Positions 55,701 through 63,844 of a stretch of DNA of 64,000 nucleotides are shown piece by piece (position 1 is the stretch's first letter; the number at the start of each line of letters is the position of its first letter). Below the pieces are notes generated by a model. That model ran no database searches, had not been told where the DNA came from, and saw only the letters and a list, made by a program, of their open reading frames with translations. The DNA comes from Verrucomicrobiota bacterium (GTDB lineage: Bacteria; Verrucomicrobiota; Verrucomicrobiia; Verrucomicrobiales; Akkermansiaceae), in NCBI GenBank assembly GCA_030835305.1, contig JAURPJ010000090.1:1-64000 (forward strand), in the 5' to 3' direction. The translations under genes and the position numbers were made by a program.

Positions 55701-56649
55701 TTCCGCGGCCTTTGTCGTCCGGATTTTCATAGATGCCGCTTGGACCAAAAACAGCGCTTTCCTCAAACGAAAGTGAGACCACGGGAAGTTTTTTTAGGGC
55801 CTCGCGGAGTTCGTTTCGATACGTAAATGAGTTGGCAATTACCGGGTTCATCTCCGGCTGGTTGATGATATCCCCGGTGAAAAGGTAGGACTGGGCATCT
55901 ACGTTTGTTGAGACCATTCCCTCCTTGTAAGCCATCGCCCGCACGACCGTGCTGGAGGCAATTAGAAACGGACCATCATAAAGGATGCCTGTTTCCGGCG
56001 TGGGCTTCGATCCGTCGAGCGTGTAGCGGATGGAGGCGCCGGCGGTCGCGGTCGAGATTCCGGTGATGAAAAAACCGTCATAAAATCCCCTCTTCCGCGT
56101 GAAGGCTGTGTCGGCTACGAATCCGGTCAAAGCGGCTCCATTCGCGACTCGGGGAGTGGGAGGGTCGAAGAACCCTTCAGCGCCTTCCCTTCCAATCCCA
56201 TAAGACACATCGCTCTTTTGTTTAGGGTAGTCCGCGAATTGCGAAATTACCTGCCCGGTGGCATCGGTCAGGGTCAAGAATCCCCCGGAAGCTACGAGAG
56301 AAAAATTCGTGTGAAGTTGGTTGGGATTAAGGCGGTCCTTTCCCGAGGCAAAGACAATGATCCGGCCGTTCGCAGGCAAGGTTGTTTCTGAGGGAAACGT
56401 CCATTTTTGAGATTTTTCCGGGTCGTCGCTGATCGCATACCCCGAGAGATCAACTTCGCTGGCTTCCGGGTTGTGAATCTCAATCCAGTCGCTCGATTCA
56501 TCGTCCTCGTCTTTAAGAGAGGATTGATTACTTGCCAGAAACTCGGAGATAACGGGAACCGCTTCGAGCCCGCCCGACATCGTGAAAATCCCAAGCAAAA
56601 CCGCGACCTGGAAAGAGGGCCGGTATTTCCAAAGCGAATTTGCAGACAT
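52795..56649 (-). CDS. Very large secreted CotH-kinase/lamin-tail-domain protein
   Basis: 1284 residues with an N-terminal signal (about 1-31). Domain order: lamin-tail domain (about 32-150; [19 protein letters not shown]), chitobiase-like C-terminal domain (about 190-255; [10 protein letters not shown]), CotH kinase-like domain (about 285-640; [21 protein letters not shown]), a second chitobiase-like module, a carbohydrate-binding-like beta domain (about 780-950) and a second lamin-tail domain (about 1000-1150). CotH kinases phosphorylate surface proteins. This suggests a surface protein with self- or substrate-phosphorylating ability; that is inference. It reads in the same direction as the sulfatase. 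Confidence 0.88.
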   Translation of the reverse strand: MSANSLWKYRPSFQVAVLLGIFTMSGGLEAVPVISEFLASNQSSLKDEDDESSDWIEIHNPEASEVDLSGYAISDDPEKSQKWTFPSETTLPANGRIIVFASGKDRLNPNQLHTNFSLVASGGFLTLTDATGQVISQFADYPKQKSDVSYGIGREGAEGFFDPPTPRVANGAALTGFVADTAFTRKRGFYDGFFITGISTATAGASIRYTLDGSKPTPETGILYDGPFLIASSTVVRAMAYKEGMVSTNVDAQSYLFTGDIINQPEMNPVIANSFTYRNELREALKKLPVVSLSFEESAVFGPSGIYENPDDKGRGSEREIHFEYFDPAHPGDSVHEPAGLRIHGGNSRQHPKKPLRIHFRDDYGDSRLEHDVFSGSPVKSFKTLLLRSGGHDAWTFDSRWREASFIRNQFLHELQRKMGQTSPYGRHVNVFLNGQYWGLYELQEFPHEHYNADHHGGDPDDWDVVKHGQQVEAGSRAAWDAMIGLAENGINSSEDYTAIQEYLDLENFADAMIQRIWASDEDWLSPFFLDGFNISTFSDDKNWYVGRKSRNGTTKFYFYCWDAEMSMGIPFSDFQTFENDYSRINNARSPGVIYDALRRFPDFQLFFADRLRKHCFSGGTLTPGPLRETWDRYVDAVRSPVVAESARWGVQAWLEQDRLFPFTRDDEWLPAVAWVRNQFLPNRTGEILNQFRQVKLYPDIEAPLILPFGADSAAPIEVTMNAGTDNSTIYFTKDGSDPRLPGLTTNATLIGEKSRVQIIIPDASINNEIGVTWRTVNPPANIADWISGTNGVGYERSASGTYGPFISTAIDEMWNTNASVYLRYEFEIPDLETLESLSSLVLQMRYDDGFGAYLNGTLVSWSNYGTSAWNSTSSFPASDAEAVVFEDFDITSQLSQLQVGTNVLAIHGQNSSLRSSDFLIEAALVSGSTTPSQISLSALSYSAPFQLDTSTLIKARTLTASGQWSALTETYYSIASPANSKNLLVTEIHYHPAEASTNEELAVSTNKDDYEFLELLNTSGTEIDLSNYQFARGLKFTFPRESTIAPGTRRIIVSNHRAFLARYGTENDAIILGEFERDSNLSNGGETLELRDTGGAVVFSFAYNDREPWPTRPDGEGPSLDLISPNTLSSELGEAIRWRSSETANGTPGFGTGISFSQWAQKVYGSSTEAGTSPGDIADGTTESNLIRYAQGADLTNSVMRQASFTTDNGALFATFTYQVRANLGDASVFAEVSDDLMDWRRETTILSTSPQANGVTLVTVRATKPTKPGSTKFFRLSVEINL

Positions 56650-56719
56650 CTCTTGAAAGATGCGCCTTTATCAGGAAAGAACAATCAGTGAGTTTTGGAT
56701 TGTTGTCTAAAGCCATCGG

Positions 56720-57016
56720 TTAGCTGAGTAGCTCCGTGATCAGGTTTGGCATCTCGACCGAAGCTGGCCCCAATCTCTGATCGTCGAAGCGGGTGGAGAG
56801 TGCCGTTTGGTCTTTGTTGATTTCGATGCACCAGGCCCCGTTGCTGCGGGCTCTCTCGACAAATCCCGCCGAAGGATAAACGTGACCGGAGGTTCCGATG
56901 CCAATGAAGATCTTTGCTTCTCCAAGAACCTGATCAATTTCGTCGAGATGAAACGGGATTTTGCCAAGCCAAACGATGTCTGGGCGAAGCCCACCCACCC
57001 TGGCGCACGAATCACA
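56720..57016 (-). pseudogene. Truncated SIR2-family NAD-dependent deacylase (C-terminal half only)
   Basis: The minus-strand frame ending at 56720 encodes a clear sirtuin C-terminus: a Zn-binding C-x-x-C (R-C-D-S-C), then L-R-P-D-I-V-W-L-G-K-I-P, a I-F-I-G-I-G-T-S-G-H-V-Y-P-S-A-G-F stretch and E-I-N, like CobB. The N-terminal half, with the NAD fold, catalytic His and the first zinc cysteines, is absent: sequence before 57016 does not look like a sirtuin in any frame. The substitution of Glu/Gly at W-L-G-K is also unusual. I infer a 5'-deleted pseudogene. The 112-bp stretch to the next gene shows nothing else. Confidence 0.75.
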
Positions 57017-57128
57017 CCTGTCGGTTTTGTCGGGTTGTGCTCCTTGGCGACGAGGACGGCGGTGAGATCGGTGCCGAGGAAAAGAATACCTTTGGTGGCG
57101 AGTTAGGGGCCCGGACTCCCCGGCGGAA

Positions 57129-58046
57129 TCATTTTTCGACGCTAGTTTTTTTTAGCAGCGAGCGGACCAGAGCGGTTTGTTTGGCGTCGAGTATTTCCCA
57201 GCAGGCAAGGCCGTTGCCGACGAGTTCGTATTCGTCGAAGGTCCAGACGACCTTGCGGTCCTTATCGAATTCGACGATTTGGGGGTTCTTGTCGCCGGCG
57301 TGGCAGTTGCCGATGACGAGGTTGCCGTTGGGGAGTTCCTGAAGGTCGGTGGTCCAGGCGAGTTCGATGTCAGTGCCGGGGATTTTTTTCGCTATTTCCC
57401 AGACCACTTTTTTGTCGGGAGAGACTTCGAGAATGGAGTTGCCGCTTCCGGTGGCGATGAGGGTGTTCCCGTTTTTGAGGCGGATCGCTCCGAAGACGCG
57501 GGTGTTGGTGGGGTATTCCCACACGATCTTGCCGGTGGCGTCATACTCGGTGACGACGCCGGGGTTTTCGGCGCATGAGAGGTAGTGGCCGTTGGGGAGA
57601 ATCTCGAGCATGCGGGTTTGGTGGCGACCGTCCTTGGGAAGGGGGACCTCTTTTTGAATTTGACCTTCCTTGTCGAGGTGGACAATGCGGCCAATCCCGC
57701 TCTCGGCGATCATAGTGTTGCCGTCGGCAAGACGTTGGAAGGCATGGACGTTGGCGCCTTTGGAATCGTGTTTCCAAACGATTTCCCTTTTAGGTGTGAT
57801 CTCGGATGTGACGGACCACGAGTCGTGGAAGAGAATATTCCCGTTTTCGAGGAACTGGACGTCGTGATGGCCGGTGTGGTTGTTTTTGACTTTAGGGCCA
57901 CCGGTTTTGTATTGCCAGACGACGGTTCCGTCGGTTTCGCAGATCGCGAGGATGTTTTTGCCGTAGGAAGCACCGACGAGGAGGAGGCGATCTTCTTCAG
58001 CAAAGAGTGCGAGCGGCGCGAGGAGGAGGGCAGAGAGTAATTTCAT
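57129..58046 (-). CDS. Secreted PQQ-like beta-propeller protein
   Basis: A 305-residue exported protein (start at the ATG 58046, giving MKLLSALLLAPLALFA). It contains repeated blades with W-x-Y or W-x-F closing motifs (V-V-W-Q-Y-K-T-G-G-P-K; I-V-W-K-H-D-S-K-G; I-V-W-E-Y-P-T-N). It resembles BamB/PQQ-type and arylsulfotransferase-like propellers. H-H-D-V-Q-F and N-T-M-I-A-E-S-G are other conserved-looking sites. It is a single-gene unit. Function (sensor, scaffold or dehydrogenase) cannot be decided. An upstream in-frame start would add 12 residues that do not fit a signal peptide. Confidence 0.78.
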   Translation of the reverse strand: MKLLSALLLAPLALFAEEDRLLLVGASYGKNILAICETDGTVVWQYKTGGPKVKNNHTGHHDVQFLENGNILFHDSWSVTSEITPKREIVWKHDSKGANVHAFQRLADGNTMIAESGIGRIVHLDKEGQIQKEVPLPKDGRHQTRMLEILPNGHYLSCAENPGVVTEYDATGKIVWEYPTNTRVFGAIRLKNGNTLIATGSGNSILEVSPDKKVVWEIAKKIPGTDIELAWTTDLQELPNGNLVIGNCHAGDKNPQIVEFDKDRKVVWTFDEYELVGNGLACWEILDAKQTALVRSLLKKTSVEK

Positions 58047-58184
58047 GGTGGGAAATATGGGGTGCGGCATCGAGAATGCCATCTTTTGTTTTGCGAGAAA
58101 GAAAGAGCGAGGTTTGACTATGACAGGTAAAATTTATTTTATTGTTGAATATGATTTCAATATAGTGATATTTGATTCGTTTGA

Positions 58185-59450
58185 ATGCATACACATTTGA
58201 ACAGAGGCATTTTGCCCGTGGCCTGTGCCCTTACCATGACGCCTGCATGGGCTGACTTAATCACAGATGACATTTTCCCGAGTGAGTGGCTGCTCGATAC
58301 AAAGTTGGATTATTCCAAGGAGGTCCTCAACCAGCAACAGACCATCGTCAATAAGTCACAGTTTATCTTGGAATCTTATCGGGATGGCTTGCTTGAGACC
58401 GGGAAGATTTACCTCTCGGGTCACGCGGTGTATTCCCACTATCAGGAGCGGACTGATACGGCGGGGAAGTTCCCGATTCTGGGCCGCTTTCCCGGAGCTG
58501 CCGATGGCCAGCATACGAGCGGGAAACACGGCCATGAGGATGTTCTGGATGTGGCGGCGCTTAGCTTGACCTATGCGCCGACCGATTGGGCGCGTGTTTT
58601 TGTCCGGGGGATTTACACCGACCTTCAATTCCCTCGTCAGGAAAACGCGCAGATCCGGGAGGCTTTTGTGACATTTGGCGATCTTTCGAAGACGCCGTGG
58701 TATTTATCGGTGGGTAAGATGGCCGTCAATTTTGGTAACCAGGGGGCCTACAATCCGATCACTCACTCGGTGAACAATCATTTTTATCAGGTCGACACGC
58801 GGGACGTCGCTGCTGAGTTGGGTTATATGGTTGACGATTGGCGGGTGACCTTCACGGCGATGAATGGAAGTCGCCAACTCCGGGTGGCGGATACCCCGGA
58901 TGGGAGCTTTCTGAGTAATTTCGCGATCAGCGGACAGTATGACTTTGAGGTGGCGGACTGGGATGTTTCGGTGGGTGGCGGCTATCTTTATTCGAGCATT
59001 TACGACACTGATAATGCGAATCACCCGGGTGTGAATTCCAATCCACAAACTACTCGTCAACGAAATGGAGTGATCAATGCGTGGACCGAGTGGAAGAACG
59101 GGCCGGTTTCCCTGATGGGGGAGATCAGCCAAAACGAGCGCCATTGGCCGGCCAGCAACGCGACGGTTCAGGCCATCACGCTGGGTGCGGCGTATGATGT
59201 TGAGATTTTCGACAAACCGACTCGTTTCGCACTGGTCTACGGTCGTGGCAAGCTCGGTGATCAGGGCGATCAGTTTGAGCACCTTCAGCAGGTGGCGGCG
59301 AGTGTGGAGACTTTTGTGACTCCGAATTTTGCGTTGAGTATGGAGTATGTTTACAACCGCAGTTTTATTCCTCTCATCAAGCTCGATCGGGTTGCGGATC
59401 GGGATGTTGACACCAATACTTTTATTTTCAGCGGGCGCTTCTTTTTCTAG
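58185..59450 (+). CDS. LbtU-like/phosphate-porin-like outer-membrane beta-barrel
   Basis: A 421-residue protein with a signal peptide ending near A-W-A (about residue 23) and many amphipathic beta strands. The last residue is Phe (R-F-F-F), as required for outer-membrane insertion. It resembles LbtU-type siderophore porins and similar porins (F-V-R-G-I-Y-T-D; S-V-G-K-M-A-V-N-F-G-N; A-E-L-G-Y). A GAATATGATTTCAATATAG sequence at 58147-58165 looks loosely like an iron-regulator box, but the match is weak. The substrate is not deducible. The strand after it is open for 50 bp, then the unknown pabB-linked frame begins. Confidence 0.75.
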   Translation: MHTHLNRGILPVACALTMTPAWADLITDDIFPSEWLLDTKLDYSKEVLNQQQTIVNKSQFILESYRDGLLETGKIYLSGHAVYSHYQERTDTAGKFPILGRFPGAADGQHTSGKHGHEDVLDVAALSLTYAPTDWARVFVRGIYTDLQFPRQENAQIREAFVTFGDLSKTPWYLSVGKMAVNFGNQGAYNPITHSVNNHFYQVDTRDVAAELGYMVDDWRVTFTAMNGSRQLRVADTPDGSFLSNFAISGQYDFEVADWDVSVGGGYLYSSIYDTDNANHPGVNSNPQTTRQRNGVINAWTEWKNGPVSLMGEISQNERHWPASNATVQAITLGAAYDVEIFDKPTRFALVYGRGKLGDQGDQFEHLQQVAASVETFVTPNFALSMEYVYNRSFIPLIKLDRVADRDVDTNTFIFSGRFFF

Positions 59451-59502
59451 GTTGGGAAGACCATTGGCGGGGCTACCTTCGTGAATCCTTGTGGACTTCG
59501 CG

Positions 59503-59682
59503 TTATATCTGGTAATCGGAGTAGCCGTTGGTGAGACCTTGAAGCAGATAGCGGGCCCAACCGACCAAAGAGGCATCGAGCAGGCTACCCTTCGACAGAA
59601 GGCGGGCTTCATGTCAGGCAAGCCAAGGAGCGCCGAGCATGGCTCCGACAAGTGCAAGAAAATGGGCATGGAGCGAGTGCAT
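59503..59682 (-). pseudogene. Short frame coupled to pabB, interrupted by an in-frame TGA
   Basis: On the minus strand an ATG overlaps the pabB stop codon (TGATG). It opens M-H-S-L-H-A-H-F-L-A-L-V-G-A-M-L-G-A-P-W-L-A, then meets a TGA (59614-59616), after which the same frame continues as H-E-A-R-L-L-S-K-G-S-L-L-D-A-S... to a TAA at 59503. The continuity of frame and coupling suggests a small gene that acquired a stop, though chance is not excluded. I do not recognise either half. The sequence 59451-59502 shows nothing. Confidence 0.25.
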
Positions 59683-60926
59683 CAGGACTCGAGGGCGAGA
59701 CGAACGCCGCGGGCCTTGTGCTCGGTTTCCTCGAACTCGGCGGCGGGATCGGAATCGGCCACGATGCCGGCGCCGACGTGGTAGTCGAGATGTCCGTTTT
59801 CGTGAATGAGGGTGCGGATGGCGATGTTAAACTGGGACTCGCCATTGAAGCCGAGGAAGCCAATGGCACCGGTGTAAAGTCCACGCGGGACGGGCTCGAG
59901 TTCGGTGATGATTTCGGTGGCGCGTTTTTTGGGAGCGCCGGTGATGGAGCCACCGGGGAAGCAAGCGGCGAGGGCGGAGAGTTGGGTGTGTTCCCGCGCG
60001 AGGGTGCCGCGAATGGTGGAGACGAGGTGGTGGACGTGTTGCAGCTTTTCGAGTTGCAGCATGTCAGTGACTTGCACCGATCCAAATTCGCAAACCTGGC
60101 CGATATCGTTGCGAAGGAGGTCGGTGATCATGACGAGTTCGGCGCGTTCTTTTTCGGAGCGTTGCAGATCGAAGGCGGAGCGGGAGTCGAGTTCGGGATC
60201 GGCAAAGCGCGGACGGGTTCCCTTGATGGGGCGGGTTTCAATTTCCGAGCCTGAGAAGCGAAGGAAGGTTTCAGGTGAAGACGAGAGGACCTCGCGGCCA
60301 TCCAGATTGAGGTAGGAGGCGGTGGGTGCCGGGGAGGAATTACGAAGCTTATCGTACAAAGAGAGAAGGCCCAGGGGAGCCCGGCATCTGGCGCGAAGTC
60401 GGCGGGAGAGGTTGACCTGGTAGATGTCACCGGCGGCGATGTATTCCTTGATCGTTTTGACGGCCTCGATAAATTCGTGTTGAGGAAGAGAGTCTTTCCA
60501 GCTGCCGAGGGTGAAGTCGTGGGCGGTTTCTTTTTGACGGATCTGGCTGGAGAGATTCCCGATTTCCCACCACTCACCGGATTGGTGATGAAAGACGAGG
60601 AGCTCGGGGTAGATCCCGAAGGTGAATTGGCCGTTGTAGTCGACCCACCCGCAGGCCCCTCCGGTGGGGAATCCATAGTCGGGGGCGGAGGTCAGCACCC
60701 TTTTTTTAAGGGCGTGAGCGAGTTCCGAGGAATTTGAAAGGTGCCCGCGGATGATTTCAAGAGGCCGGGCTCCGATGATCGAGAGGGGAGGGGCGTGCTT
60801 CGAGGGGAGGTTTCCGGCGGTGTCGAAGAAAATGAGCCCGGGGAGGTGAGCCAGGCCCTTTGCTACTTCATCCGGCCCTGCCGTGAGTGCGGTGGGCCTG
60901 GGGTTGGAGTGAGGGCTGGTTTTCAT
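59682..60926 (-). CDS. pabB: Aminodeoxychorismate synthase component I
   Basis: A 414-residue chorismate-utilising enzyme that makes 4-amino-4-deoxychorismate for folate. Family marks are G-D-I-Y-Q-V-N-L-S (about 166-174), S-S-S-P-E-T-F-L-R, E-L-V-M-I-T-D-L-L-R-N-D, and F-P-G-G-S-I-T-G-A-P-K-K-R-A. Lys235 in P-I-K-G-T is the PabB-specific residue; TrpE has Ala there. A-G-A-G-I-V-A-D-S-D-P-A closes the site. A GTG start at 60947 would place the N-terminus inside a strong divergent promoter; the ATG at 60926 is preferred. No pabA gene is beside it. Confidence 0.92.
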   Translation of the reverse strand: MKTSPHSNPRPTALTAGPDEVAKGLAHLPGLIFFDTAGNLPSKHAPPLSIIGARPLEIIRGHLSNSSELAHALKKRVLTSAPDYGFPTGGACGWVDYNGQFTFGIYPELLVFHHQSGEWWEIGNLSSQIRQKETAHDFTLGSWKDSLPQHEFIEAVKTIKEYIAAGDIYQVNLSRRLRARCRAPLGLLSLYDKLRNSSPAPTASYLNLDGREVLSSSPETFLRFSGSEIETRPIKGTRPRFADPELDSRSAFDLQRSEKERAELVMITDLLRNDIGQVCEFGSVQVTDMLQLEKLQHVHHLVSTIRGTLAREHTQLSALAACFPGGSITGAPKKRATEIITELEPVPRGLYTGAIGFLGFNGESQFNIAIRTLIHENGHLDYHVGAGIVADSDPAAEFEETEHKARGVRLALES

Positions 60927-60940
60927 GGGTTTCAGGCTCG

Positions 60941-60969
60941 TTGACACGGCCTGTCTGTTTTCTTAGACT
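60941..60969 (+). promoter_or_regulatory. Sigma-70-type promoter for the TPR protein gene
   Basis: TTGACA (60941-60946) and TAGACT (60964-60969) are separated by 17 bp, a close match to the primary sigma consensus. Transcription would begin about 60976, only a few bases before the ATG at 60980, so the transcript may be leaderless or nearly so. The promoter lies in the 53-bp gap to the divergent pabB. Confidence 0.55.
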
Positions 60970-60979
60970 CAAGCCCCTG

Positions 60980-62173
60980 ATGAAGAATTCACGATCCTCC
61001 CGCAAGCCCAATTTGGGGATGTTTCACATCTCATGCTGGGTCCTCGGTTTGGTGGCCTTTGTCCAATTGATGTCAGTGGGTGTTGCTCTTGCATTTCAAA
61101 ACCAGCGAACTCCCGAGCCTGAAGAGCGGATTGTGAAGGAATACGTGGTGGTGCCGGCCGCGCGCACGGCTCCCACGACTGTGGCTCCCACGACTGTGGC
61201 TCCCAAAAAGCCCGAGCCGATCGCGGTGGTGCCGCCAAAGTCTCTTCCTGAGTTGAAAAAGGTGCTTCCTGATCTGGAGTCGGTGGCCAAGTTCGCTGAA
61301 GAGGATGTCCTGAGTCTTCCGCCTCCGGTTTTGGATCCGGTTGTTGAGGCGCTCTTGAAAGAGGCCCGCAAGGCTCGGGTGGGGGGCGATCTTTTGTTGT
61401 CCCTGACGAAGTTGCAGGAGGCCGAGCTCAGGGAGCCAAGGGATCCCAATGTCCTTTATGGGCTCGGCGCGACTTACGAGGCTTTTGGGATCTTCGACAA
61501 GGCACGGGATTATTATTACGGGGTGTTCAAGTTGGGCCCTGACGCCGGGTCACTTTTCGAGAAGGCGAGCTTCAAGGTCGCGCAGGGTTTGGTGCCTGAT
61601 GTGAAGGATCTGGCCTGTCTGGGCTGGGGGCGGATGACCAATCCGAGCCAGGAGGCCAACGGGGAGCGCCGAACCTTGATTTTGCCGGTGGAGGTTGATA
61701 CAAGCATGGATTTCGATCCAATGCTTTTCACTCCCAGGGTGCATTTTTACGAGGATGTGGACGGGCAAATAGGCCAGGCCATCATTCAGCAGGGTGATTC
61801 CGGAAGTGAATGGGTGACGGGGGTCGCCGACTGGAAAGATGGAGAGGAAATCGCCGAGGTCTGGTATTTTGTTCCGGATCAGGATCCTGCGACCGGTCTT
61901 TTGTTCGGCCAGCGAAAATTTTACGGTTTTGTCGCCGAGCTCTACTATGACGGGCGTTTGGTTGATGTTCGGGCGCAGCCCCGCACCCTGCTTCGCGAGG
62001 GAGGTGGTGAATCCACGATGGAAGAGTTGCAGCGCGAGCTTGATAATCTTGACGGTCTGGATCTCGAGGATTTGAGCGAAGGAGATTCGCTCCTGCCCAA
62101 ACTTAATTTGCCCTTTCCCGAGCCGGAAGAAGAGGCGGAGCCCGAACCGAAGTTGCCTGACGTGGGGAACTAA
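60980..62173 (+). CDS. Membrane-anchored TPR-containing protein of unknown function
   Basis: About 398 residues. A short basic N-terminus and one membrane helix (about 14-39) precede a Pro/Ala/Thr-rich linker with P-T-T-V-A-type repeats (about 55-85). A TPR-like helical region follows (about 145-215; L-L-L-S-L-T-K-L-Q-E-A-E; D-P-N-V-L-Y-G-L-G-A-T-Y-E-A-F-G-I-F-D-K-A). A beta-rich C-terminal domain and a very acidic Pro/Glu tail complete it. An earlier in-frame start at 60887 is rejected because it overlaps pabB and contains an unlikely leader. The next gene begins 26 bp later. Function unknown; a scaffold role is guesswork. Confidence 0.72.
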   Translation: MKNSRSSRKPNLGMFHISCWVLGLVAFVQLMSVGVALAFQNQRTPEPEERIVKEYVVVPAARTAPTTVAPTTVAPKKPEPIAVVPPKSLPELKKVLPDLESVAKFAEEDVLSLPPPVLDPVVEALLKEARKARVGGDLLLSLTKLQEAELREPRDPNVLYGLGATYEAFGIFDKARDYYYGVFKLGPDAGSLFEKASFKVAQGLVPDVKDLACLGWGRMTNPSQEANGERRTLILPVEVDTSMDFDPMLFTPRVHFYEDVDGQIGQAIIQQGDSGSEWVTGVADWKDGEEIAEVWYFVPDQDPATGLLFGQRKFYGFVAELYYDGRLVDVRAQPRTLLREGGGESTMEELQRELDNLDGLDLEDLSEGDSLLPKLNLPFPEPEEEAEPEPKLPDVGN

Positions 62174-62199
62174 GTTATTCCCCTGTCATCGATCCGGAG

Positions 62200-63702
62200 A
62201 TGACATCAGGCGTCACGCGCAAGGAAGGTGATATCCTAGGGGATTATCGACTCCGGTATGCGGTCAGCGAAGGGCAGTTAACGCGAACCTGGGAAGGAGA
62301 GCAAATTTCAATGCAGCGTCCCGTGATGATCGAGATGTTGCGAAACAAGGTCGTCCAGCAACCCGGGGTGGTAGATTCCTTCATCTCCGATGTGCGTGCC
62401 AAGGCTCTGGTGACCCACCCCGGAATTGGCACGGTTTACGAAGCGGTTACCAATGACGAGCACACTTTTTTCTCAAGGGAAAAGCTGGATGGCGAGAGTC
62501 TGGAATTACTTTACCACGCAGGTGCCCGATTTTCTCCTTTGGAGATTGTCATCTTGCTGGGGCAGATTGCCGAGGCGATGTTGTACTTTGAAAATGAGAA
62601 GGTTCCCACAGTTGATTACGAACTTCACCATTTCATCGTCTCGGGCAAGGAGCATGCCAGAGTGACGAATCTGGCGGTCGAGGGAAGGCGCGATGAGCGG
62701 GTCGAAACCCGGACCAAGCAGCTCTTGGGCGGGGTTTTCGATGTGATGATCCGGCCGGGACTGCAAGGTGCCACACGGGTCAAGTCGCTCTGCGATTTCA
62801 TGACCGATGTGAATCGACCGGTGCCTCTCACCTGGAAGCAGATTCTTGATTTGTGCCATCAGGTCCGCGAGCAATTGCAGGGCGGAAACAAGATCGAGCC
62901 TCCCGTCGCTAGCTCTCCGGTTTATGACGCGCAGGTGCCGTCCAAGATTGCGGCCTCTGTCTGGGCGTTTATCGGAGGAGTCGCTTTAACCGGCATAGTC
63001 ATTCTTGTGATGGTTTTTTCAAAGGACAAGAAAAAGCCTGCAGCAGCTCCGACATTGGTCGAAACGAAGGCGTATCTTGAGATTCCCGCCGGGCGTTATC
63101 AGGTTTCGGGTCGGGGTGAGGTTTCGATTCGTGAGGAATTTTCGATGAGCCGGACCGAGGTGACTCTCGCCCAATACAACGCCTTTCTCGAATTTCCTGA
63201 TCATCGAAAATTTCAGCACCCCGATCAACCTGCCGCCAAGAAAAGCCATGAGCCCAGCGAATGGGAGGTGGTTTGGCCGGCGGCTGTGAAAGGCGAGCCA
63301 TGGCGGGGCCGCGCGATGACAATCGAATGCCCGGTTATCGGGATCGATTGGTGGGATGCTTACGCCTACGCGCAATGGAGCCAGGGGCGTTTGCCCACAT
63401 TATCGGAGTGGTTGGTGGCTGCCGAACATGAGGGGAAGCCCCACGGTGCCTCAGGGTGGGGGCCCGTGGGTCATGAGGAAATCGATGTGACCGGAGTGGG
63501 ATTTGCGGGAATGGCGGGGAGCGTTCGTGAGTGGAGCGCAGAGCCCGAGATCAATCCGGACAATGCCTTGGCGCCGAAATCCTACGTTGTCGCTGGCGCC
63601 TCATTCGAAGACCCGAATGGCGGGATTACGGCCAGACTGTGGATGGACTCCCGCAGCACCCGGCGCAGTGATTTGGGGTTTCGCGTGATCGCAAAAAAGT
63701 GA
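62200..63702 (+). CDS. Pseudokinase/SUMF (FGE-like) membrane fusion protein
   Basis: A 500-residue protein. Residues 10-225 resemble a serine/threonine protein kinase in layout. The ATP lysine position in P-V-M-I-E-M-L is Glu, and no H-R-D or D-F-G is present (V-D-Y-E-L-H-H, V-T-N-L-A), so it looks inactive. One membrane helix follows (about 251-273). Residues of about 285-500 are a formylglycine-generating-enzyme/SUMF1 domain (M-S-R-T-E-V-T-L-A-Q-Y; R-L-P-T-L-S-E-W; S-D-L-G-F-R-V) without the C-terminal active-site cysteines. Such proteins are not sulfatase maturases but may bind ligands or assemble signalling complexes. It is downstream of the TPR gene. Confidence 0.78.
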   Translation: MTSGVTRKEGDILGDYRLRYAVSEGQLTRTWEGEQISMQRPVMIEMLRNKVVQQPGVVDSFISDVRAKALVTHPGIGTVYEAVTNDEHTFFSREKLDGESLELLYHAGARFSPLEIVILLGQIAEAMLYFENEKVPTVDYELHHFIVSGKEHARVTNLAVEGRRDERVETRTKQLLGGVFDVMIRPGLQGATRVKSLCDFMTDVNRPVPLTWKQILDLCHQVREQLQGGNKIEPPVASSPVYDAQVPSKIAASVWAFIGGVALTGIVILVMVFSKDKKKPAAAPTLVETKAYLEIPAGRYQVSGRGEVSIREEFSMSRTEVTLAQYNAFLEFPDHRKFQHPDQPAAKKSHEPSEWEVVWPAAVKGEPWRGRAMTIECPVIGIDWWDAYAYAQWSQGRLPTLSEWLVAAEHEGKPHGASGWGPVGHEEIDVTGVGFAGMAGSVREWSAEPEINPDNALAPKSYVVAGASFEDPNGGITARLWMDSRSTRRSDLGFRVIAKK

Positions 63703-63761
63703 AGATCTCCAAAGCTCTCTTGTAGAGTCGAAACCATTGAAGGATCAGGCTTGAGTGGACT

Positions 63762-63779
63762 TTGTGAAATTTTTCACAA
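63762..63779. promoter_or_regulatory. Inverted repeat upstream of the terminal gene
   Basis: TTGTGAAATTTTTCACAA is a perfect 8-bp inverted repeat with a TT centre, 65 bp before the start of the last gene. It is placed like an operator or a hairpin. The rest of the 142-bp gap contains a CCCTTTTTTTGGG run but no convincing -35/-10 pair. Confidence 0.35.
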
Positions 63780-63844
63780 GAAAAACTTGCTTGAAGTCAT
63801 TGGTCTCGGTAAATCCCTCCTAGCCCTTTTTTTGGGTGCCGGCA

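Noticed and set aside
57017-57112. Coding-like frame on the minus strand just upstream of the sirtuin remnant
   Set aside because: It has plausible codon use, but it is in a different frame from the sirtuin, begins after a stop and matches nothing I know.
58147-58165. Fur box upstream of the porin gene
   Set aside because: Only a loose similarity to the iron-box hexamers and not a clean palindrome; mentioned in the gene entry only.
62200-63702. Active formylglycine-generating enzyme for the two sulfatases
   Set aside because: The C-terminal domain has no cysteines at the active-site positions.
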